Assembly (NCBI GenBank): GCA_964500645.1
Contig: CAZCOH010000002.1
Coordinates: 1 to 64,000, forward strand
Source of the DNA: CAYFIW01 sp964500645
Lineage (GTDB): Bacteria; Chloroflexota; Dehalococcoidia; Lucifugimonadales; UBA826
Reading direction: 5' to 3'
DNA: 64,000 nucleotides
Positions 36,259 to 45,720 of the stretch are shown here, in pieces (the first letter of the stretch is position 1; each line of letters opens with the position of its first letter). The notes beneath the pieces were generated by a model. That model did not search any database. It was not told the origin of the DNA and worked only from the letters and a program-made list of their open reading frames with translations. The translations under genes were made by a program, and so were the position numbers.

Positions 36259-36644
36259 GCCTTGTTCTCCTGAGAACAATCTGACTCACGATTGACATCC
36301 CCCTGAGATAAAAGACTACTTTTTGTTAATTCTTCGCTAATCTGATCAAACAATAATTTTTCATCTTCTCCAGATAAATCAAACATCTTGAGTACTACAG
36401 CCGCTTCCAACATGTGCACTTCCCTCAACTCCTTATAATCCTCCAGGCTCAAGTTACCTACCGAATATTCAAGCTCAGAGGAATGAAGACCATCAATCGC
36501 TGACTCCCACCTCCTATCAAGATCTGCTTCTAAAGAGGATTCATCTTCAGGCGGTGGAGACATAGAAGAAAATTTCCTCCACAGCGGATATATAACAGCT
36601 ATACCTGGAACGAGACACAAGAGGATTCCTATAATAATTACCAT
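36255..36644 (-). CDS. CcmI-like membrane-anchored protein
   Basis: A 129-residue protein with one N-terminal transmembrane segment (VIIIGILLCLVPGIAVIYPL) and a charged helical domain (DRRWESAIDGLHSSELEYSVG, LSLEDYKELREVH). This matches the N-terminal part of cytochrome c biogenesis protein CcmI, but it lacks the TPR apocytochrome-binding C-terminus. It lies between ccmF (nine bases upstream) and the anchored beta-rich protein, whose start overlaps its stop. Together these two could replace full-length CcmI. ATG start at 36642-36644. Confidence 0.65.
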   Translation of the reverse strand: MVIIIGILLCLVPGIAVIYPLWRKFSSMSPPPEDESSLEADLDRRWESAIDGLHSSELEYSVGNLSLEDYKELREVHMLEAAVVLKMFDLSGEDEKLLFDQISEELTKSSLLSQGDVNRESDCSQENKA

Positions 36645-36653
36645 ATAAAATAC

Positions 36654-38672
36654 TTAATCTCCCACTCCCTGAGGCTTAGAAACACCAGAAATATTGCCCC
36701 TACTAGTGGCCAAGTCTGTGAGACTAAGTTTCCGAATGATTCGTCTATTAGGAGAAAGAGACAAAATTGTCCCTAATACTAAGATTGGACCAGATGCCCA
36801 CATCCACCAAACCATAGGATTAATAAGCACCCTAAAAACGGCCTGACCATCTTCTCTAAACTCAGATGGAACTAAATAAAAATCCTCCCAAGGAGTACTA
36901 CGAATTGCCCCCCTTGTGGCAGCTATCCTGAATTCCGGATAGAAAGATCTATTTGGAAACATATTGCCTACATACGAATCCCCAGACCAGACCTCAAATT
37001 GGGCTACCTCTTTAACACGATCAGGGAAAAATTCTTTTTCAACACCGACATACTTAAATGTATATTTCCCTAAAGTTTCTATGTCTCCCGGTCCCATGAC
37101 TACATCTCGCTGGACATCATAGAAAGACGAGGCAACTATTCCAATGCCAAGCATGACTATAGAAAGGTGCACCACATAGCCTCCATATCGCGGCCGGTTA
37201 GCACTTATGAGCCCTATAAAAGCTCGGTGTACTGATTCACCTCTCGAATGCCTTGAACGAGTACCCCTAACCCATTCTTGAAGAATTCCTCCTAAGGCAA
37301 AGGAACATGTCCCAAAAGCAAACACAGCCCAAGGCTCCCTTATTCCTACAATTATCGATATCACAATGAAAGATATTCCCAATAAAAGTGGCCCTTTTAA
37401 CATCCTTATCGCACTTCTCCAAGTTGCCTTTCTCCAAGGCAAAAGAGGCCCGACTCCCATCATGAAAATAAGTAACAACATCAAAGGACCATTGACCTTA
37501 TTAAAGAATGGTTGCCCTATTGTCATTGTGGTTTCATCAACAGCCTCTGAAAATATTGGAAACACTGTTCCCCATAAAGTTACAAATGCGATAAGCAAGA
37601 AAAGTACATTTTGTGCTAAAAACGCAGCCTCTCTGGATATAAATGACTCTAGAGTCCCCCTGCTTTTCAAAGTGTCATATCTGAATATAAACGTCGCCAA
37701 TGAACAAAATAGTGTTATCGCCATCACCGCCAGAAAAATCCATCCCATGGTGGATTCTGCGAATGAATGTACCGATGGAACTGGCCCTCCTCTATTAATA
37801 AACATTCCTAATTGAGCCATTGCAAAGCTCGTGATTACAAGGAGCATGTTCCACATTCGAAACATCCCCCTGCGTTTCTGTACCATTATCGAATGAACAA
37901 AAGCAGTCATAGCAAGCCAGGGCATCAAAGCCGAATTTTCCACCGGATCCCAGGCCCAATAACCTCCCCAACCCAAAATCGTGTATGCCCACCAAGAACC
38001 CAATAAAAGTCCGGCAGTTAGTAAAAGCCAGGAGAGCATACCCCACAGTCTTCCTTGATCTACCCACTCGTCACGGCCCCCTCTACCAGACAAAAGGGTT
38101 CCTATAGCAACGGAGAATGGGATGGCCACAGAAATTAATCCGAGCATCTGAAACGGAGGATGTATAAACATGCCAAAGTGGATTAACAATGGATTTATGC
38201 CTTGGCCATCTTCAGGAGCAACAGGCAATCTCTCAAGGGGATTTGCAAGAAAAACGATCACACCTAGGAAAAATATTAAAACAAGTGACATAACTCCAAG
38301 TGCATAGGGGGCGGTATATGGCAACTTAACATTTATAATTTTTATCGCCACAGAGCCCATAACAGAGAAGGCTAAAGCTATATATAGTAACGACCCTGCA
38401 TTGCCTGAATAAAAAGCGACCCAGGCATATGCTTTCGGCATCGCTAAATTACTGTTTTCTGCCACATATTTAACTGAAAAATCATTTGTGACGAAGGCAT
38501 ATATTAGACACATAGTCGCGACAAGCAATAATGGAACTACGGAATAGAAACCCCATCTGGCACTGGAAGCGAGATCACGCCCATTCAACATACCTCCAGC
38601 AAACCCAACAAATGTCGAGTACATTGTTACCAAAAAAGAGGCAACTATGGCTATATGACCAATTTCAACCAT
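36654..38672 (-). CDS. ccmF: Cytochrome c heme lyase subunit CcmF
   Basis: A 672-residue polytopic membrane protein of System I cytochrome c maturation. The heme-handling WWD motif WGGYWAWDPVEN is at 235-246, with conserved His-bearing stretches HPPFQM (about 171) and FVHSIM (about 260). CcmF ligates heme from CcmE to apocytochrome together with CcmH. Length and about 15 helices are normal. The gene is two bases downstream of ccmH; CcmA, B, C and E are not in the window. ATG start at 38670-38672. It implies c-type cytochromes and hence a respiratory chain. Confidence 0.95.
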   Translation of the reverse strand: MVEIGHIAIVASFLVTMYSTFVGFAGGMLNGRDLASSARWGFYSVVPLLLVATMCLIYAFVTNDFSVKYVAENSNLAMPKAYAWVAFYSGNAGSLLYIALAFSVMGSVAIKIINVKLPYTAPYALGVMSLVLIFFLGVIVFLANPLERLPVAPEDGQGINPLLIHFGMFIHPPFQMLGLISVAIPFSVAIGTLLSGRGGRDEWVDQGRLWGMLSWLLLTAGLLLGSWWAYTILGWGGYWAWDPVENSALMPWLAMTAFVHSIMVQKRRGMFRMWNMLLVITSFAMAQLGMFINRGGPVPSVHSFAESTMGWIFLAVMAITLFCSLATFIFRYDTLKSRGTLESFISREAAFLAQNVLFLLIAFVTLWGTVFPIFSEAVDETTMTIGQPFFNKVNGPLMLLLIFMMGVGPLLPWRKATWRSAIRMLKGPLLLGISFIVISIIVGIREPWAVFAFGTCSFALGGILQEWVRGTRSRHSRGESVHRAFIGLISANRPRYGGYVVHLSIVMLGIGIVASSFYDVQRDVVMGPGDIETLGKYTFKYVGVEKEFFPDRVKEVAQFEVWSGDSYVGNMFPNRSFYPEFRIAATRGAIRSTPWEDFYLVPSEFREDGQAVFRVLINPMVWWMWASGPILVLGTILSLSPNRRIIRKLSLTDLATSRGNISGVSKPQGVGD

Positions 38673-38674
38673 AT

Positions 38675-39211
38675 TTATCTAAATTTGCCCTTTCCAGAAA
38701 ATTCCTCATTTTCAATCAAAGCTATATATTTTTTTCGCTCATCAGCAGTGAGGGACACATCAAGATCATAGTAGAGGCGTTCATCTCGACTTTCTGATTT
38801 CTTACGACGCATAATCGACAGGACAATAAAAACGATAAGAACAGCGATCAAGAAGCCAATCGGAGGCATTAACCATGCAATTCTTCCAACGCCCTTGTTT
38901 GGAGGTTGCATAAGAACCACAGGTCCATACCTTTTCACAAAGTAGTTCCTAATTTCTTCGTCTGTCTTTCCCGATTCTACTTGATCAAAAACTATCTGCC
39001 TCATATAGCTCGCGATATCGTTTTGAGACTGATCAATCGACTCTCCCGGACACACAGGACACATAATTGATTTATTTAAATTAGTGACTCTTACCTCGGT
39101 TTCCGTTACTTCCGCCGGGCGGGAACAAGCCAGGACGAAAACAATAAATAACAAACAAACTAGCAGGCATGATTTGGTCAAAGAAAACCCAGTGCTTAAT
39201 TCTTCTGTCAT
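38675..39211 (-). CDS. ccmH: Cytochrome c maturation thiol-reductase subunit CcmH/CcmL
   Basis: A 178-residue CcmH protein that keeps the apocytochrome CxxCH thiols reduced. The active site is Cys51-Pro-Val-Cys54 in MCPVCPGESIDQS. It is followed by the family pattern DIASYMRQIV and FVKRYGPVVLMQPP, then a C-terminal transmembrane helix (GFLIAVLIVFIVLSIM). An N-terminal hydrophobic stretch ends at Cys29, which may be lipidated. Only the short CcmL-like half is present; the NrfG-like TPR half found in gamma-proteobacteria is missing. ATG start at 39209-39211. First gene of the Ccm block. Confidence 0.92.
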   Translation of the reverse strand: MTEELSTGFSLTKSCLLVCLLFIVFVLACSRPAEVTETEVRVTNLNKSIMCPVCPGESIDQSQNDIASYMRQIVFDQVESGKTDEEIRNYFVKRYGPVVLMQPPNKGVGRIAWLMPPIGFLIAVLIVFIVLSIMRRKKSESRDERLYYDLDVSLTADERKKYIALIENEEFSGKGKFR

Positions 39212-39272
39212 TTATCTGTTCACAATAGAATCTTCTAGTAATTTTGATTTAACGGTCGCCAGATAATGATTT

Positions 39273-40514
39273 TCATGGCATTTCTCCCAGCGTAAGTTCC
39301 ACTGTGGATAGAGTACCTCGTCTGTAAAATTCAACAGTGATAGTTTCTCCCGGAAGGTGACTGATTAAGAATTTAGAAAGATCACCAGCATTATTAATCC
39401 CTATTCCACCGAGGCGGACAATAACATCTTCAACTTGAAGTCCGGCCGACTCTGCAGCGAAACCTTCTATAACCCTAGCAATGATGACCCCTTCAGCCAC
39501 TGGAAGGTCAAGTTGTTCTCGAATAGAATCAGTAACGTTGAAAGGCGATATGCCTATAAATCCACGGTTAACTATGCCATTTTGAATCAATTGTTTTACT
39601 ATGATCTTTGCATCATCAATATTAATGGCAAATCCTATTCCATTACTCCCTTGGATTATTGCAGTGTTAATTCCAATGACTTCACCTTTAGAATTAGCCA
39701 AGGGACCCCCACTGTTACCCGGATTAATTGACGCGTCTGTTTGTATCAAATCAACCATAGACCTTTGGTTATCTATCTCTATAGTCCTTCCCAAGGCACT
39801 AATTACACCCTTACTTACTGTAGGACCACCCTTTAGACCCAAAGCATGTCCGACCGCTATTACATCTTCCCCAACTTCCAACGTTTTTGAATCACCTAAT
39901 CTGGCTGGATCTAACTTAACGGCCTCAATTTGGATAACGGCCAAATCTGTCTTAGGGTCCGTACCCACAACACTGGCAGGGTAAGATCTCCCATCGCTCA
40001 ACGTAGCAGTTACTGACTGAGCTCCTTGAATTACATGATTATTAGTCAAAATCCTTCCTTTATCGTCAAGCACTACCCCGGAGCCCACACCAGACCGGGG
40101 CATAGGTTGACTAAACATCCCTGTTACCACTTGATCATTGGCTATATGTACAACAGAAGGCTTTAAAAGTTTTACTACTTCAACCGTTGTAAGTGTCTTA
40201 GAAGCCTCGGTAGCAGGTATTACAACTGCTGGCATTGGAGAAGGAAAGGGAACAGGAGTTTGAGTTGGTTTTTTCTCAATTATTATGGATGGGTTTTCTT
40301 TTGGAGTCTTAACAGCAGGTTCTTTCGTAGGAACCAACAAAACTGCAGTTGGGATTATCACATTCTGTGGCACTGAGGTAGCCGTCGGTGTGACATCACC
40401 AGAGTCAGACATTACAACCGTGTTAAGTGCGGGATCAGAGCGAATCGCCTCTGAATCACCACATCCTACAAGAATTGCAAAAAGCAGTGTACTGGCAACT
40501 AATACCTTAATCAT
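39273..40514 (-). CDS. htrA: HtrA/DegP-type serine protease lipoprotein with one PDZ domain
   Basis: A 413-residue trypsin-fold protease acting outside the membrane. A lipoprotein signal ends at Cys18 (ILVGCGDSE). A Pro/Thr/Val-rich linker (residues 40-105) follows. The protease domain has His160 (TNNHVIQG), Asp190 (DPKTDLAV) and Ser268 (NPGNSGGP). A single PDZ domain occupies the last 95 residues (AAESAGLQVEDVIVRLGG). It degrades or refolds damaged envelope proteins. The gene is upstream of ccmH, separated by 61 bp on the same strand. ATG start at 40512-40514. Confidence 0.93.
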   Translation of the reverse strand: MIKVLVASTLLFAILVGCGDSEAIRSDPALNTVVMSDSGDVTPTATSVPQNVIIPTAVLLVPTKEPAVKTPKENPSIIIEKKPTQTPVPFPSPMPAVVIPATEASKTLTTVEVVKLLKPSVVHIANDQVVTGMFSQPMPRSGVGSGVVLDDKGRILTNNHVIQGAQSVTATLSDGRSYPASVVGTDPKTDLAVIQIEAVKLDPARLGDSKTLEVGEDVIAVGHALGLKGGPTVSKGVISALGRTIEIDNQRSMVDLIQTDASINPGNSGGPLANSKGEVIGINTAIIQGSNGIGFAINIDDAKIIVKQLIQNGIVNRGFIGISPFNVTDSIREQLDLPVAEGVIIARVIEGFAAESAGLQVEDVIVRLGGIGINNAGDLSKFLISHLPGETITVEFYRRGTLSTVELTLGEMP

Positions 40515-40578
40515 ACTAATATTAATTGTACGTTATATTTGTGAAACTTTTAACAGGCGACTGAAAATTTTCGCCGCT

Positions 40579-41730
40579 TCACATAGTCGTCGTTACCCTA
40601 TTCTTCAAATTGTCGAGACACTGCACTGTAGAAGTAATCAAATCTTCCATTATTACTGAAGCTGGCCTAGCTTCTCGAATCATACCTGAGGCTTGACCAG
40701 AAGGAGTAAATACCAGATCATGCCGACCTGCCTTTTCAGCTGCGGATCCTAATTTCGCCATCAGTATGCCTTGTAAAGGCATAGGTAGAGGTGCCAAACC
40801 TGAATTCTCCCAAGCTTCGACAATCGGGTTTCTAAATTGTCTTGCAGTTTTACCAGTATAAGAACGACTGATTTCAAATTCGCCTGAGTGTCCAGCTATG
40901 ATCGCATCTTGCTGAGTTTTATGAATTTGTGATTCCTTAGAGGCAAGAAAGGCTGTCCCGAGCCATACTCCTTCGGCACCTAAAGTTAAGGCCGCTGCTA
41001 TACCTCTCCCATCGGCGATTCCTCCAGCTGCTACCACTGGTGTAGGATCTACGGCATCAACGATTTGAGGAACCAGAGGCATGGTGGCAATTTTTCCCGT
41101 ATGTCCCCCTGCTTCTGTCCCCTGAGCAACCACTATATCTACGCCTGCTTTTAATTGCCTTTCAGCATTTCTAACACTACCCGACAATCCCATAACTTTT
41201 GCACCGGCTTCCTTTGCGATAGGCACTACCCAGGCTGGATCCCCCAAACCTGCAGCAAATACAGGCACCTGTTCATCAAATATTGCGTCTACCTGTCTCT
41301 TTACAGTCCTGTCTTTAGGATCTCCCTCCGGTTCTTTATAAGATTCAGCCTCATCTTCTATACCAAATTCAGCTATTAGAGATTCCACGAAATCTGCGTG
41401 CTTAGGGTAATCATGTCTTAGCTGGCTCATGGCCTCTTCGTAAGGTTGACCTTCCTTACCTGCCCCAGTACGATCCACTTTCGCAGGCAAAAGCAAATCA
41501 ACCCCAAAAGGCTTGTCGGTTAACTCTTTTGTTTTCCTAATTCTCTCCTTTAATATCGGAACGGGGACTCCTGCCGCACCTATGACACCCAATCCTCCAG
41601 CGTTAGAAACCGCGGCAACAAGTTCAGGAGGCGTGAATTTTCCTTGCAAACCACCCATACCAGCCAGACAAATTGGGTATTCGATCTCCAGAACTTCGCA
41701 TAATTTTGTTCGCAAATTTATTTCCGACAT
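40579..41730 (-). CDS. Nitronate monooxygenase / NPD-like FMN enzyme
   Basis: A 383-residue TIM-barrel FMN protein of the 2-nitropropane dioxygenase family. Visible are YPICLAGMGGLQG, the AGVDIVVAQGTEAGGHTG stretch with the catalytic His, and VAAGGIADGRGIAAAL. Family members oxidise nitronates or act as enoyl or trans-2-enoyl reductases (as in FabK). As the last gene of an acyl-CoA operon, an enoyl-CoA reductase or flavin role on CoA esters is as likely as nitronate detoxification. A long insertion around residues 85-140 distinguishes it from the classic enzyme. ATG start at 41728-41730. Confidence 0.83.
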   Translation of the reverse strand: MSEINLRTKLCEVLEIEYPICLAGMGGLQGKFTPPELVAAVSNAGGLGVIGAAGVPVPILKERIRKTKELTDKPFGVDLLLPAKVDRTGAGKEGQPYEEAMSQLRHDYPKHADFVESLIAEFGIEDEAESYKEPEGDPKDRTVKRQVDAIFDEQVPVFAAGLGDPAWVVPIAKEAGAKVMGLSGSVRNAERQLKAGVDIVVAQGTEAGGHTGKIATMPLVPQIVDAVDPTPVVAAGGIADGRGIAAALTLGAEGVWLGTAFLASKESQIHKTQQDAIIAGHSGEFEISRSYTGKTARQFRNPIVEAWENSGLAPLPMPLQGILMAKLGSAAEKAGRHDLVFTPSGQASGMIREARPASVIMEDLITSTVQCLDNLKNRVTTTM

Positions 41731-41807
41731 TACTTACCCCCGAATTTACCTTTTAATCAACATTTTTTACATCTACAATCACTGGCAGAAAAACGACGCT
41801 TTCCGCG

Positions 41808-43262
41808 CTATGGAATTAGCCAGCCTTTTAAGGATTTACTAAGATCTTTCCTAAAATCAGGGTGGGCAATGCTAATGAGTTGCTCAGCCCTTTCACGATG
41901 ATTTTTCCCGAGAAGATTAGCGACTCCATATTCAGTAACAATTGTGTCCGCCCAATATCGAGGAATAGTAACAAGCTCTCCCTCATTTAATTTCGGAACT
42001 ATCCTTGAAATTGACCCTGACATCGCAGTGGACTGTAAAAGAGTTATGGCACGCCCACCTTTTGAATATAAAGCTCCTACATGCGTCTCAGGTTGTCCTC
42101 CAATTCCATTGATCATCTTTCCCCCAAAAATGCTTTCCGAACATATTTGACCCGTTAGATCAACTGTCAAAGCATTATTTATCGCAACTTGATGATCATT
42201 AGAAGAAATCAGAGACGGATTGAGTAGATAATCAGGTTCATATAGTTCAAAGTTATGATTGTCATCTATGATCTTCAAGTCCCTATCATCAGAGCCTGAC
42301 CATGACACAGCTACAGCTTTATTTTCATGTACATTCTTTCGCGAACCATTAATGACTCCAGCCTCAACCAGCCTGGCAATACCAGGAACAGTTAATTCAG
42401 TATGTAATCCTAGGTCAATTTTATTATCAAAAATTCCAAGTCGTGGCAAATATGAGGATGGAGATCCAACACCAATCTGTATGCACGCTCCATGAGGTAT
42501 GAGAGATTCCACGTAATTTGCTATAGATTTTATTTCGTCGGAGGCGTGATCCAGCCCAAACATAGTTCTCAAAACCTGTATATCAATATTCTCAAAGCGA
42601 CTAGCAAGTGGAGCCAATCGCTCCGAACTAACTGACCTTATGATTTCCTCAAGAGCCGATCTTCTAGGTTCATCATATACGGAAACCAATGTAATCAAAG
42701 ATTCTCTTGTGTGAGTCACAAAATCTTTTTCTACAAAAAAATCAAACTCGTCAACGTGCATAAAACAATCGCCGTGAGTCCTGATCAAATTAGGGTTTAC
42801 TTCAGCAATTACTGTTCTAGCTCTTTTTGAATATCCCATCTTGAACCAAGGCTGGGGACCAAAAGATACCATCCCTTCATCATTTGGAGGTGTTACAGAA
42901 ACGAAGCAAACATCAATAGATTTAGCCTCCCGGGGTCTTTCATCATTGGCCTTGAAGGTCATAGAAAAGGGAAGCGGTAGGAACGGAGCCATGCCTTCAT
43001 TCTCATATTGTCTAGCCAGAGGACCTAAGAAAACCTCAACCTCCACATCTATGCCTTGTTCAATCAATAGACCCATATCAAAGGCTGGAGTCGACACACA
43101 TATTGAAACATTAGAAAGCCGATTAGCTTCTTTCATCAATTGGGAAATCAAATCCATCGGCTGTTCTGTCAAAGGAATAACCACTCTATCCCCGTCACGC
43201 ACGCCTTGTAAGGCCTCTTCTAGCCCGACTAGCCTAGTCTCATAGCCATTCTTCCATCCCAT
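41808..43262 (-). CDS. Acetyl-CoA hydrolase/4-hydroxybutyrate CoA-transferase family protein
   Basis: A 484-residue family I CoA-transferase. The catalytic Glu lies in LGLHTELTVPG. The C-terminal half has SKGGRAITLLQST, SRIVPKL and VTEYGVANLLGK, all family hallmarks. The usual GGQVDF segment reads GGQPETHVGA, a notable change beside the active site. It moves CoA between acyl donors and acceptors or hydrolyses acyl-CoA. I place the start at ATG 43262 because GGAG lies seven bases upstream; GTG codons upstream would extend it by eight residues. In this operon it may activate the substrate or release the product. Confidence 0.83.
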   Translation of the reverse strand: MGWKNGYETRLVGLEEALQGVRDGDRVVIPLTEQPMDLISQLMKEANRLSNVSICVSTPAFDMGLLIEQGIDVEVEVFLGPLARQYENEGMAPFLPLPFSMTFKANDERPREAKSIDVCFVSVTPPNDEGMVSFGPQPWFKMGYSKRARTVIAEVNPNLIRTHGDCFMHVDEFDFFVEKDFVTHTRESLITLVSVYDEPRRSALEEIIRSVSSERLAPLASRFENIDIQVLRTMFGLDHASDEIKSIANYVESLIPHGACIQIGVGSPSSYLPRLGIFDNKIDLGLHTELTVPGIARLVEAGVINGSRKNVHENKAVAVSWSGSDDRDLKIIDDNHNFELYEPDYLLNPSLISSNDHQVAINNALTVDLTGQICSESIFGGKMINGIGGQPETHVGALYSKGGRAITLLQSTAMSGSISRIVPKLNEGELVTIPRYWADTIVTEYGVANLLGKNHRERAEQLISIAHPDFRKDLSKSLKGWLIP

Positions 43263-43317
43263 GCTTTGACTCCACAACTCCACCACTATTTTAAAAAGAT
43301 TTAGATATCCAATGAAT

Positions 43318-44442
43318 TCACTTCAATCCCATTTCCTTGGAGTATCTTTCCCTGTGAACTGAAGCCAGTTCAAATTTCAGTTCAGCAACCCGAGCTCTAC
43401 GAGTCCAAAGTTGCAAATCATATTCCTTCATAAAAGCAACTCCTCCGTGGAGTTGCTGAGATGTCAGTGTAGTCCACTTATAAGCGTGGTCAGTCAACAT
43501 ACGTGCAAGAGATATTTCTCTGGAAGCATCATCGCCATCTTCCAGTTTAGCAATCGCTTGAAATGTAGCTAGTCTTGCAGCATCTACCTTGTTGACCATA
43601 TCTGCACAATCGTGTTGCACAGATTGAAAACTACCGATTGGCCGACCAAATTGCACCCTCCCTTTTACATATTCGACAGTCCTCTCGATCACTGCTTGCG
43701 TTCCCCCAACGCTCCGAGCACAACTCATAATAGTCGAAATGTCGAGATATTGGCGTATATATTCCCATCCTCTTCCTTTCTTGCCCAAAATATCATTTTT
43801 ATGTATTTCCACATTATCAAAATTAACCTCATACAGAGGTTCACCAGAAAGACTTTCCATCCTTTGTATTGTTATCCCGGAAAGAGACGGATTTACGAGC
43901 AGCATTGATATTTGGTTCGAATCTTCGTGGGTAGCTATTGTTACAAATAAATCGGCTGCCTCAGCATGTTCAACAAATAATTTAGTTCCATTCAATGAAT
44001 ATCCATTTTTCGTCAATAACAACCTGGACTTTACCGCTTCTGGAGAATACCTATAATCTGATTCTTGGAAAGCACATGTCCCTACAATGGCACCACTCGA
44101 TATCTGTGGAATGTATTGAGATTTTATTTCGTTAGAGGCAAATGCATTTAATAATGGAGCAGTTTCAACAACGGAATTAAAAAATGGACCCGGCACTAGA
44201 AAACGTCCCATTTCTTCAAGAAGTACTGCTAAATCGGTATACGAACCCTCATTCCCATCATATTGATTTCTGTTTATAATTCCCATCCATCCCAAAGATG
44301 CCATTTTTCCCCATAGAGCCTCAGGAACATCATTTTCAGATGATTCCATATCTCTAACTAGGGCAGTCGGACATTCAGCTTCCAGAAAATCTCTTGCCGA
44401 ACGTCGAAGAATTTCTTGTTCTTCTGTCAATCCCAGATCCAT
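43318..44442 (-). CDS. Acyl-CoA dehydrogenase, FadE-type, short variant
   Basis: A 374-residue FAD-dependent acyl-CoA dehydrogenase. Typical landmarks are the N-terminal LTEEQEILRRSARDFLE, GRPIGSFQSVQHDCADM and LHGGVAFMKEYDLQLWTRRA. The C-terminal EGT-type loop that carries the catalytic Glu in straight-chain enzymes is absent, as is the final FAD-contacting motif. In steroid-degrading actinobacteria such short subunits form alpha2beta2 complexes with a second subunit. The next ACAD gene lies 58 bp upstream on the same strand, so I suggest a heteromeric enzyme. ATG start at 44440-44442. Confidence 0.85.
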   Translation of the reverse strand: MDLGLTEEQEILRRSARDFLEAECPTALVRDMESSENDVPEALWGKMASLGWMGIINRNQYDGNEGSYTDLAVLLEEMGRFLVPGPFFNSVVETAPLLNAFASNEIKSQYIPQISSGAIVGTCAFQESDYRYSPEAVKSRLLLTKNGYSLNGTKLFVEHAEAADLFVTIATHEDSNQISMLLVNPSLSGITIQRMESLSGEPLYEVNFDNVEIHKNDILGKKGRGWEYIRQYLDISTIMSCARSVGGTQAVIERTVEYVKGRVQFGRPIGSFQSVQHDCADMVNKVDAARLATFQAIAKLEDGDDASREISLARMLTDHAYKWTTLTSQQLHGGVAFMKEYDLQLWTRRARVAELKFELASVHRERYSKEMGLK

Positions 44443-44500
44443 TCCTCGTCACATCTCCTTATTAAATTTTAGATCTAGAAACCAATCGCCGAAATGTTCT

Positions 44501-45679
44501 TCACAATCTTGGGAGACCTAGTCCACGCCTGGCTATGATGTCTTTTTGTACCTCATTTGCACCACCACCAAAACGAAGGAAAATTCCCCCTCTATAGGCC
44601 CTCTCCATTTCCCCATCAAGTGGAGCTCGCGAATCATTTTCGGTTAGCTGACCATACGGGCCTAATACTTCAAGTCCAAAATCTGCAACCTCTTGGATAA
44701 GATCAGTCGCAATGATTTTTAAAGCTGAACTCTCATAATTAGGAACTTCCCCCTTATCAATCATCCAAGCAGTCCGATAAGAAAAAAGCCTCACTGTTTC
44801 CAATTTCATTCCAATTTCAACGAACCGGTCTCTAATGTGCGGATCTTGTGAAATAGGCCTACCGCCAACTTCCGTTTCATTTGCGTATTTAATTATTTTT
44901 TGCAAACGATCCGACAGCGAAGCATATCTAGCACCTAAACTGACTCTTTCAAAGTCAAGAGCCATGGCCACATGATACCAACCCCGATTTTGTTCACCTA
45001 TAAGATTTTTTCTTGGGATTCTAACGTTATCGAAGAAGACCTGATTCGTTCTACCATCATCCATTCTCCAAAGGGGATTTATACTTAAGCCAGGAGAATC
45101 CGTCGGAACCAAGAATGCCGACAAACCTCTATGTTTCGGAGCATCTTGATCAGTTCTGGCCAGAAGCCAGATATGGTTAGAAAAATGGGCAGCGCTTGTG
45201 TATATTTTCTGTCCATTGATGACATAATCGTCACCATCTTCTATAGCCCTAGTCTCCAAACTCGCAAGGTCCGTACCAGAGTTGGGCTCGGTATAGCCTA
45301 ATGCACATTCCACTTCCCCACTCAACATCTTTGGTAGCCATTCTTTCTTCTGGTCCTCACTACCTGCTCGCATGATAGTTGGACCAACCATAGTTACAGC
45401 AGTTGAATTAGTATAAGGAGAACCAGCTCTACCAATCTCTTCCGAAAATATATATTGATCCATCAGAGACCTGCCTAATCCACCATATTCGACTGGCCAT
45501 GATATCCCTAACAAACCTTTCTTCCCCAACCCTTCCATGAATTTTTTTTGTTCAATACCAGGGCCTAAATCAGGACGCCCTCTCAATTCTTCTCTTACTT
45601 CGTTGGTCATGAGAGAATCGATAGCCTCTCTTACCTCGAGTCTCCACCTATCTTGATCAGGGGTAAAACGAAAATCCAT
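44501..45679 (-). CDS. Acyl-CoA dehydrogenase, FadE-type, long variant
   Basis: A 392-residue acyl-CoA dehydrogenase. It has LGYTEPNSGTDLASLETRA (FAD and substrate contacts), NGQKIYTSAAHFSNHIW and the C-terminal RFGGGANEVQKDIIARRG. In this last motif Gly takes the place of the catalytic Glu of the medium-chain enzymes, as in long-/branched-chain and steroid FadE proteins where the base lies elsewhere. The ATG at 45677-45679 is preferred over a start six codons upstream. It probably partners the short variant downstream and introduces an alpha,beta double bond into a bulky or branched acyl-CoA. Confidence 0.87.
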   Translation of the reverse strand: MDFRFTPDQDRWRLEVREAIDSLMTNEVREELRGRPDLGPGIEQKKFMEGLGKKGLLGISWPVEYGGLGRSLMDQYIFSEEIGRAGSPYTNSTAVTMVGPTIMRAGSEDQKKEWLPKMLSGEVECALGYTEPNSGTDLASLETRAIEDGDDYVINGQKIYTSAAHFSNHIWLLARTDQDAPKHRGLSAFLVPTDSPGLSINPLWRMDDGRTNQVFFDNVRIPRKNLIGEQNRGWYHVAMALDFERVSLGARYASLSDRLQKIIKYANETEVGGRPISQDPHIRDRFVEIGMKLETVRLFSYRTAWMIDKGEVPNYESSALKIIATDLIQEVADFGLEVLGPYGQLTENDSRAPLDGEMERAYRGGIFLRFGGGANEVQKDIIARRGLGLPRL

Positions 45680-45720
45680 ACGAGCCTCGCCTCTCAAAAA
45701 TATTTAATTCATGTCGTTGA

